In this document: in pieces, positions 57,443 to 64,000 of the stretch
Layout of the letters: every line of letters begins with the position of its first letter
Numbering within the stretch: the stretch's first letter is position 1
The notes under the pieces: model-generated
Told to the model about the DNA's origin: nothing
Database searches by the model: none
What the model saw: only the letters and a program-made list of their open reading frames with translations
Made by a program: the position numbers and the translations under genes
Source of the DNA: Hydnum rufescens UP504
Taxonomy: Eukaryota > Basidiomycota > Agaricomycetes > Cantharellales > Hydnaceae
Reading direction: 5' to 3'
DNA length: 64,000 nucleotides
Assembly: GCA_014904985.1 (NCBI GenBank)
Contig: MU128910.1
Span: 96,825 to 160,824 of the forward strand

Positions 57443-58018
57443 GTATATTTAAAATAAATACTATATAATAAAAATTTGTCCAGGAAAACCTGAAGAAGAC
57501 AATGGTAATGAGTCAGAGCTCAATAAGGCATGAGATAGCTAATTACAGAGTGGATTGGGCCACTTCTACACATCAGAATTGGCCCAAATTTAAATATAGT
57601 AGTGTTATATATACACTCTATATGGGCGAGTGATTATCTCGGATGATCCTCACATTTTTCAATTTTTCATGCCTTCAATTCCCTATTTAGGGAATTGAAG
57701 GTGTGAAAAATTGAAAAATGCAAGGATCGTCTGAAATAATCAATCGCCCATGTAGAGTGTATATATAACACTACTATATTTAAATTTGGGCCAATTCTGA
57801 TGCGTAGAAGTGGCCCAATCCACTCTGCAATTTGCCGTCTCATGCCTTATTGGGCTCTGGCTCATTATCATCGCCTTCTTCAGGTTTTCCTGTACAAATA
57901 TTTATTATATAGTATTTATTTTAAATATACATGCTTGGTACTATTGTGTGCTGTGCTTGCAGCACCAGTGCTTGGGCGCTTCTTGAGTATCAGCAATTGC
58001 TGGCGTTGAATTCACAAC
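57360..58018. repeat. AT-rich palindromic core 1
   Basis: Two imperfect inverted arms of about 325 bp meet at TTCCCTATTTAGGGAA (about 57684-57699), with inner arms CAATTTTTCA..CTTCAATTCCC. Each arm ends in the leader frame (ATGCTTGG...). Arrays run outward on both sides, minus to the left and plus to the right, so the core sits where a bidirectional promoter would be. Confidence 0.8.
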
Positions 58019-58203
58019 TACGCAGCCACACCCAGCAACAGAAATGCGACCGCATGACCACAACACAACAGCAACAGCAACAACAGCAACAGCAGCAGCA
58101 GCAACAGCAGCAGCAGCAACAGCAGCAGCAACAGCAGCAACAGCAGCAACAGCAGCAACAGCAGCAGCAGCAGCAGCAACAGTGCACGACCACAACCACA
58201 TGA
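57931..58203 (+). CDS. leader open frame with polyglutamine tract
   Basis: Starts MLGTIVCCACSTSAWALLEY, then QQLLALNSQLRSHTQQQ, a run of more than 30 Gln coded by mixed CAG/CAA, and a Thr run. A stop follows at 58201-58203. Homologous leaders with and without the repeat lie at 57442 (-) and 63976 (-). It is the promoter-proximal segment of the plus array. Confidence 0.4.
   Translation: MLGTIVCCACSTSAWALLEYQQLLALNSQLRSHTQQQKCDRMTTTQQQQQQQQQQQQQQQQQQQQQQQQQQQQQQQQQQQQQQQCTTTTT
58067..58182 (+). repeat. CAG/CAA microsatellite
   Basis: About 116 bp of (CAACAGCAG)n-type sequence inside the leader frame. A shorter CTG-rich equivalent lies at about 63808-63852 in the inverted copy. Confidence 0.95.
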
Positions 58204-58276
58204 CCACACCGCATGACCATGACCACACGACCACGACCACAGGACCACACACCTGCTGATGTGGGTGTGTCATAAG

Positions 58277-59966
58277 GTAATTTTTGTCTCAGTAAATACA
58301 ATAGCGCAAAAGAGTAGCCCAAGCTACTCTTTTTGCACTACTGTGAATCTTTATACTAATGTAGCCTTTATTACTCCAGATCAAAACCAACGACAGGCCG
58401 CCCAATGAGTGGGCCCAGGAACCACACCCGCTGCGGCAGGTGTGGTATATTTAAGGTGAGTCTCCTCCCCCCTAATAGATGCAGCCGCGCAAAAAGAGCA
58501 GCAAAAGCTGCTCTTTTTGTGTCGCTTTTAATTTCTTAACTAATAATTCTTTATTCTAGGCTCTTGCCCGAACCACACGCCAAACGAACCCTCCCCCCCC
58601 CGTCAGAAATGACAATGCACCCACCAATGGAGAGTTGCAAACATGACCTGCAAAATGAAACCCAGAAATGAGGACGCATGACAGGGCCCAGGGACCCCAG
58701 ATGAACCACACACCTGCTTCGGCGGGTGTGTGGTAATTTCAAGATAAGTATAATCGCGCAAAGGGAGCAGTGTATGCTGCTCCTTCTGCGTGGCTTTATT
58801 TTTTTATTTTTTTCTGTTACTAACACATTATTCCTAGATTTTCACCTGCCTACAACCCCCGCCAACCCCCAGACCAAAACCAAATGCGTGGTACAAATGA
58901 GTACCACACACCCACTTCTGTGGGTGTGTGGTACAACAAGGTAAATTTTTGTTAAATTTCTATATGCACAGCGACGCAAAAGGAGCAGTGCAAGCTGCTC
59001 CTTTTGCATCGCTTCGAATTTTTTTACTAACATCACTATCATTGTAGGATTCAAATCAAACCTCCCGAAACGACGACCCACCCCAACAGACACCCTTCCG
59101 TACGCAAAACCGAGTACAAAGCACGCGACTGGGGTGCAAAATCGGTACCACACACCCGCTTTGGTGGGTGTGTGGTGATATTAGGTACGTCTCATCCCAC
59201 TGGTGCCAAAAGAGCAGCAGAAGCTGCTCTTTTGGCACCTTTATTTTATTTTTTTTTTACTAATGGATTATTATTTGTTGTTCTAGGCTCCTTTCCTTTG
59301 TGAAAACCCGCCCAACGAGCACACGGGCGAGCCCCCAGTACGCGCAGCCACCCAAGCCCAAAGGGCCCACCCCCCGAAACGACGATTGACGAACCTGTGT
59401 ACCACACACCTGCTTCAGCGGGTGTGTGGTATTATTAGGTACATCTAATTGCATCGGTGCCAAAAGAGCAGCAGAAGCTGCTCTTTTGGCACCTCTGTTT
59501 TCTTTTTTTACTAATGTACTATTATTTATTGTTCTAGGTTCCTTCCCCCTGTGAAAACCCACCTGACAAGCACACGGGTGAGCCCCAGTATGCGCAGCCA
59601 CCCAAGCAGAGAGGGCCTGCCCCCCGAACATGGCGATTGACAAAACCGCGTACCACACACCCGCTGCGGCGGGTGTGTGGTAATACCCTGTAAGTTTTCA
59701 ATTACAAGACCTACGAAAGCACCAAAAGAGCAGCAGAAGCTGCTCTTTTGGTGCTTCCTTTGTTTTTTTTTAGAAAAATTAACGTGTTATTTACTGATTG
59801 ATCTAGGCCCTCTCCCAGCACGAAAACCCCGCACAACGCAACCCGATCCAAGAACCTGCAATCACAGTGCAAAAAACGAGTACCACACACCCGCCGAAGC
59901 GGGTGTGTGGTAATTTTAAGGTGAGTACAACTGCGCAAGAGGAGCAGCATAGGCTGCTCCTTTTGC
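58277..59966 (+). other. hairpin intron-like array, 7 units and a truncated eighth (+)
   Basis: Intron-like segments lie at 58277-58379, 58456-58559, 58744-58837, 58941-59047, 59185-59286, 59439-59537 and 59690-59805 (94-116 bp), plus one starting at 59921 and cut at 59966. Donors are GTAATT, GTGAGT, ATAAGT (mutated), GTAAAT, GTACGT, GTACAT, GTAAGT and GTGAGT. Branch-like ACTAAT, ACTAAC or ACTGAT lie 20-35 bp before TAG/CAG. Exon-like segments are 76, 184, 103, 137, 152, 152 and 115 bp and end in CCACACACC...GGTGTGTGG plus (A/T)AAG or TTAG. Hairpin arms co-vary between units. Confidence 0.7.
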
Positions 59967-60420
59967 AGGCTGGTCAGTCACATAGGGGACCTAATTTAGG
60001 TACCACTTTCAGGGCAGAAAATGGTACCTAATAAGTCCCCCAGACCTTACAGCCGAAATCAGGCTATTCCAATTCAGTTTTTGGGCCATCTATTGGCCAA
60101 TCCATGGCTGTGCCAGATTATATATTTATTTATTATTATTGTTTGCTATTTATTATTATTATTATTATTATTATTACTACTATTATTATATACATATTGC
60201 ACTATATACATATTATCCCCCCCCCCCCCGGGGTCTGCCACCACAGGGGGGATGGTTCATGCGGGTCACGCACCTGCATATACCCACCACGCCCCGATTG
60301 GGGGCCAGTTCCATTTGGGTGCTCCCTCGAGGGGGCCAGTTTTCATTCGTGGGGGCTCGTTCACAGCATGTCGTTCAGCGGGTTTGTATTTGAGGGTTCG
60401 TGCGGGTTCTGGGCTAGGAT
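59967..60420 (-). repeat. terminal module before the third array
   Basis: GGCTGGTCAGTCA, the nested GGGGACC hairpin, the TTATTATTA tract and an exon-like segment up to the CTTCAG acceptor of the next minus array. It cuts off the plus array to its left inside an intron-like unit. Confidence 0.7.
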
Positions 60421-61285
60421 CTGAAGAAATAAATGAGAAATGTTAGTTAAACATTAATGCAGCGCAAAAAGAGCAGCTTATGCTGCTCTTTTTGTGCCAC
60501 AAGAATAAGAAATAAAATATAAAATAAAATAAAACATACCTTCTAGTACCCCACACCCACTGCAGCGGTGTGGGGTACTGAGGCCATGGGCTCTGGCTCG
60601 ATACGTACGGCAGTTCGTATGGGGCTCACACAGGGGCTCGCATGGGGGTTGCACAGGGCTCGCATGGGTGCACAGGTGCCCATCGTTCGGGCACCCTGTC
60701 ATTCGGGTGTCGATAAGGGGGTTATGGGGGGGTTTGCATCGGTATTCGTTTGCAGGGGTTGTCGAGACCTACAGAATAAAACTTGTAAATTAGTTGAGAA
60801 TTAAACACCACGCAAAAAGAGCAGCTTTCGCTGCTCTTTTTGTGTGGCTGTAGCTACTGGGCTGGGGACTTACCTTATATAGGACCACACACCCGCTGTG
60901 GCAGGTGTGTGGCCTCATTTGGCGCGGTGCCAGTATGTCTGTGTCATTGGCACAGTGCCGTATGCCGCGTCGTTGGCGCAGGTGCTGTAGGTCGCGTTGT
61001 TGGTGTGTTGGCATGTGTTGCTGTCGTTGGCACGCTGCCATAGGTCGCGTCGTTTGGCGTGTGTTGCATCATTGGCGTGCTGCCGTATGTCGCGTCATTT
61101 GGCATGTCTTCGCTTGGGGCATTGCCGTTTGGGCCCTCGTTTCACATGTTTTCGTTGTGCCTTGGACCCCAGGTCTCAATCTAGAAGAATACAAGATATA
61201 TTAGTAAAAAGATTCAAAGGAGTGCAAAAAGAGCAGCTTTCGCTGCTCTTTTTGCGCCATTGTATCTACTAGGGAGAACACTCAC
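60421..61285 (-). other. hairpin intron-like array, 3 units (-)
   Basis: Minus-strand segments 60539-60421 (GTATGT to TTCAG, 119 bp), 60873-60769 (GTAAGT to TGTAG, 105 bp) and 61285-61181 (GTGAGT to TCTAG, 105 bp), each with GCAAAAAGAGCAGC / GCTGCTCTTTTTG. Exon-like segments in between contain the CCACACACCCGC / GCAGGTGTGTGG hairpin and many GTTG/GTCG short repeats. Confidence 0.65.
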
Positions 61286-61379
61286 CTTGTGACCACACCC
61301 CCGCAGCGGCGGGTGTGTGGTCGATGTGCTTGCCTTTCCAGGCTGGTTGCTTGTTTTGGTTGCAGAGATATGAAGGAAG

Positions 61380-61925
61380 ATGCGAACTCAATGCCGGCAA
61401 TTGCCGGTATTTAAGAAGCACCCAGTGCTGACACTACAAGCACAGTACACATTAATAGTAAGCATGTAGATGTGAAATAAGTACTATATAATAAATATTT
61501 GTGCAAGAAAATTCTAAGAGGAAGAAGATAATGAGTCAGAGCTAAATAAGGCATGATATGGCTAATTGAAAAGTGGATTGGGCCACTTCTATGCATCAGA
61601 ATTGGCCAAAATTTGAATATATTGATGGTATATATTTACTCTACATGGGCAACGAGTTATATTGGACGTTCTAAGCATTTTTCAATTTTTCACACCTTCA
61701 ATTCCCTAAATAGGGAATTGAAGGCGTGAAAAATTGAAAAATGCCCAGAATGTCCAATATAACTCATCGCCCATGTAGAGTAAATATATACCATCAATAT
61801 ATTCAAACTTTGGCCAATTCTGATGCATAGAAGTGGCCCAATCCACTTTTCAATTAGCCATATCATGCCTTATTTAGCTCTGGCTCATTATCATCCTCTT
61901 CTTCACATTTGGAAACAAATATTTA
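61380..61925. repeat. AT-rich palindromic core 2
   Basis: Inverted arms meet at TTCCCTAAATAGGGAA (about 61701-61716) and match core 1 over most of their length. The right arm breaks off at about 61920, before the leader and plus array, so this copy lacks its right half. Confidence 0.8.
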
Positions 61926-63149
61926 TTATATATTTCGGGTGCATCGGAAGCGAGCCTAAAGACTAAGAACTTGCTTCCCAGATTGCAAGAACATTGTTCA
62001 AACACATGTGTAGCTTCAATAAATCATAAAACGTTAGTTTGAAAAAAAAAAAAACAGAGGCAGCACCCCAAAGAAGCAGCTACTGCGCTCTTTGGGCGCC
62101 ATTGTATGAGAAACTCACGAGCTATTACCACACACCCACCGCAGTGGGTGTGTGGTACCGTATTCATCTGTCATTGCGTACAGAGCGGTGCTGCTTGTCC
62201 AGTGCTGTGCGGATTCTACCGATGCGGGGGTGGAGCTCGCGGTGTGAATTCTGTGCACGTCCCTTTTTTCCTGCTAGGGGGTTGTGGTATCCGTGCACGG
62301 GATGGTTTGGTTGGGAGTTAAGATACAATTAGTTAACACGTTTAATACTCAAAAAAAAAACAAAGGGTAGCACCATAGAAGAGCAGTTCTGCTGGCTGCG
62401 TTTTGGTGCTTTCCTCTCACACGAGCCTACATATATGGCTGAAATCAGGCTAATATCCTCATAACTTATCAGGTATGTCCACATTTATTTGGCATTCTAT
62501 TGGCCCAACCCGTCCATCCGCAGGCTGTGGTGCCAGGGTATATACGATTTCTGGATTTCGCTTTATTGGTGGTATCAGGGGTGGCGTGGCTACTCTGGTG
62601 GACTTTGGGTTTGATGTCTTAGGGGCGTGTGGTGGGGTGGTGGGGCTTCGACTTATTTTATTGATTTTGCTCGTCGGTTTGGTCTTTTTATTAACTTATG
62701 AGAACAATTGAATAATTAATTAAAATGCTTAAGTATAAAATATTAAGAAAACATGAGGAGCCAAACATAGCAGCTTCTTAGCTCTGCTCTTTTTTGGCAC
62801 CTGTGATTTCAAGAGATTGTTATTCCAATAATAATACCTACCCCGGACCGCGCACCCACACCGGATCACCCCCCGCGGGTTGTCGCGTCGCGCGCCGCGG
62901 CGCCGGCTTTCTCCTCCGTCTCGGCCGTTCGTTTGGGTTGTTTTGTTGGTATGCGCTCATGCAGTTTGGCGCGGTTTTGTTTGGCTGGGTCTGTTGGTTG
63001 GGTTTCATTTGGCGTTCTGGTTCATGGGTTGCTGCTGGGGTCCTGGCTGATCGGGCCTTGTTGTTCGGGGGGTTCTTTGGCGTACTGGCAGGTGGCGGGT
63101 TTGGGCCCCCGACTGCGTGGGTTTGCGCATTGGGTTGGGACAGCTTGGC
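61926..63149 (-). repeat. degenerate array units
   Basis: Three worn hairpins (about 62055-62100, 62368-62412 and 62765-62803) with CCAAAGAAGCAGC / GCGCTCTTTGGG-like arms, and exon-like CCACACACCCACCGC / GTGGGTGTGTGG at 62130. Splice-like motifs are mostly lost. The 62460-62720 and 62850-63110 stretches are G/T-rich with TTTGGCG repeats like the exon-like segments at 56880-57110. Confidence 0.5.
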
Positions 63150-63748
63150 CTGAAAGAACTTAGTTAAAATTCAAAAGTCGCGCAAAAAGAGCAGCGACTG
63201 CTGCTCTTTTTGCGCGACTGGAGCTATTAAAAAGAATTACATATCTTATATTGCCACACACCCGCCGCAGCGGGTGTGTGGCCTCTGTTTTCCTGCTCTT
63301 CTTCGTGGCTTCCTGTGGGCGTTGTCGCTGTTCGTTCGTTCGCGTGTTTCCGTTCACGTGGTCGTATGCGGGGTGTCGTTCGTGGGTGGGACAGCTTGGC
63401 CTAGAGGAGTAAATGAAAGTGTTAGTAAGAATTTTAAAACCTGCGCAAAAAGAGCAGCTTTCGCTGCTCTTTTGCGCCATGGTATCTATTGGGGGGGGGG
63501 GAACTCACTTTAAATAGTACCACATGCCCGCCGCAGCGGGCGTGTGGTTCCTGGGGCCACGGTCCGTCATTTCTTTTGGTTTGGCTCTTGCCGTTCGGGC
63601 CCTCGTCGTGCGGCGGGTTTTGGTCTCGGGCCTTAGACCATAATCTAAAATTATAAAAGCTATGTTAGTATAAGTCTTCAAAGTGGCGCAAAAAGAGTAG
63701 CTTGGGCTACTCTTTTTGCGCTATTGTATGTACTGAGACAAAACTTAC
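63150..63748 (-). other. hairpin intron-like array, 3 units (-)
   Basis: Minus-strand segments about 63244-63150 (donor mutated to ATATGT, acceptor TTCAG), 63508-63401 (GTGAGT to TCTAG) and 63748-63645 (GTAAGT to TTTAG). The last hairpin is GCAAAAAGAGTAGC / GCTACTCTTTTTGC, with a paired C-to-T and G-to-A change. The same paired variant occupies the corresponding core-proximal unit of the plus array (58305-58340). Confidence 0.65.
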
Positions 63749-63976
63749 CTTATGACCACACACCCGCATTAGCAGGGTGTGTGGTCGTGGTCGTGCGCTG
63801 GGGCTGGTGCTGCTGTTGCTGCTGTTGCTGCTGTTGCTGCTGTTGCTGTTGTGTCGTGGTCGTGCGGTTGCTGGGTGTGGCTGCGTACTTGCGAAATTCA
63901 ACGCCGGCAATTGCCGATACTCAAGAAGCGCCCAAGTGCTGAGGCTACAAGTACAATCCAGATTAATAGCAAGCAT
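63707..63976 (-). CDS. leader open frame of the last minus array
   Basis: Starts MLAINLDCTCSLSTWALLEY, then RQLPALN, a Ser/Asn-rich stretch coded by a shifted CAG-type repeat, and runs on into the first intron-like segment. The conserved STWALLEYRQLPALN equals that of the other leaders. The bases right of it (to 64000) match the outer edge of the palindromic cores, so a further core probably starts at the window end. Confidence 0.35.
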   Translation of the reverse strand: MLAINLDCTCSLSTWALLEYRQLPALNFASTQPHPATARPRHNSNSSNSSNSSNSSTSPSARPRPHTLLMRVCGHKVSFVSVHTIAQKE

Positions 63977-64000
63977 GTAGACATATAATATATAATATAT

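Noticed and set aside
58018..58322. Long cysteine, alanine or valine homopolymer frames on the minus strand across the CAG tract
   Set aside because: They are antisense translations of the microsatellite and have no conserved flanking sequence.
59185..59290. Hairpin followed by T-run read as an intrinsic or Pol III terminator
   Set aside because: The T-run is followed by branch-point and acceptor motifs in almost every unit, and many units lack a T-run directly after the stem. An intron-like layout explains more features.
59287..59689. Two neighbouring 152-bp exon-like segments sharing a frame (CENPP..HTGEP; VCG)
   Set aside because: Similarity comes from a recent unit duplication; other segments have stops in all frames and lengths not divisible by three, so a repeat protein is not supported.
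55890..63748. CRISPR array, suggested by regular repeats and spacers
   Set aside because: The genome is eukaryotic, the repeats are long and palindromic with splice-like motifs, spacers are not uniform, and there are no cas genes.
1..64000. tRNA and rRNA genes
   Set aside because: No convincing tRNA cloverleaf or rRNA segment was recognised by eye; a covariance-model search would be needed to exclude tRNAs.

Overview
The window looks like nuclear DNA of a basidiomycete fungus, probably an agaricomycete close to Rhizoctonia/Ceratobasidiaceae. This is inferred from gene families, many short GT-AG introns (about 50-80 bp in ordinary genes), a typical Zn2Cys6 regulator, and copia, gypsy and hAT elements. 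No database search was possible, so the genus is a guess.

Region 1 (1-16.3 kb) is gene-rich and mostly intact. It holds the 5' part of a CNH-domain gene cut by the window edge, SEC22 (ER-Golgi R-SNARE), a PPR-like mitochondrial protein gene tail-to-tail with SEC22, a Frm2/Hbn1-type nitroreductase divergent from an MPO1/DUF962 gene, dihydroorotase (URA4), a frequenin-type calcium sensor (NCS1), and a Zn2Cys6 transcription factor. Exon structures could be resolved to the base for SEC22, the nitroreductase, MPO1, URA4, NCS1 and UXS1. The spliced lengths are in frame and match the families.

Region 2 (16.3-40 kb) mixes genes and decay. A ruined acetyl-CoA carboxylase copy is split into two pieces, interleaved with a 2-kb direct duplication carrying an unknown gene. 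Intact bystin (ENP1) and UDP-glucuronate decarboxylase (UXS1) share a divergent promoter. After them come a degraded SLC43/Fmp42-like transporter, scattered repeats, a frameshifted hypothetical gene, a dead and a live copy of a small QxW (beta-trefoil-like) protein gene, and a complete hAT-type element with an 8-bp target duplication.

Region 3 (40-64 kb) is almost all repetitive DNA. A 5'-truncated copia copy abuts a foldback element with nearly identical inverted arms of about 1.4 kb. A second, full-length copia (237-bp LTRs, 5-bp TSD) sits inside one arm. A gypsy integrase-chromodomain fragment follows. The last 12 kb consist of divergent arrays of intron-like segments of 94-119 bp. Each contains a GCAAAAAGAGCAGC / GCTGCTCTTTTTGC hairpin, and the 5' splice site is usually preceded by a second hairpin. 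The arrays point away from AT-rich palindromic cores and end in a shared terminal module closing with GGCTGGTCAGTCA. This architecture, recurring in every copy and in the foldback element, is the main unexplained system in the window. Retroelement coding regions are broken mainly by CGA-to-TGA type stops, and the two LTRs of the full copia differ only at CpG-derived positions, pointing to CpG-directed C-to-T mutation.
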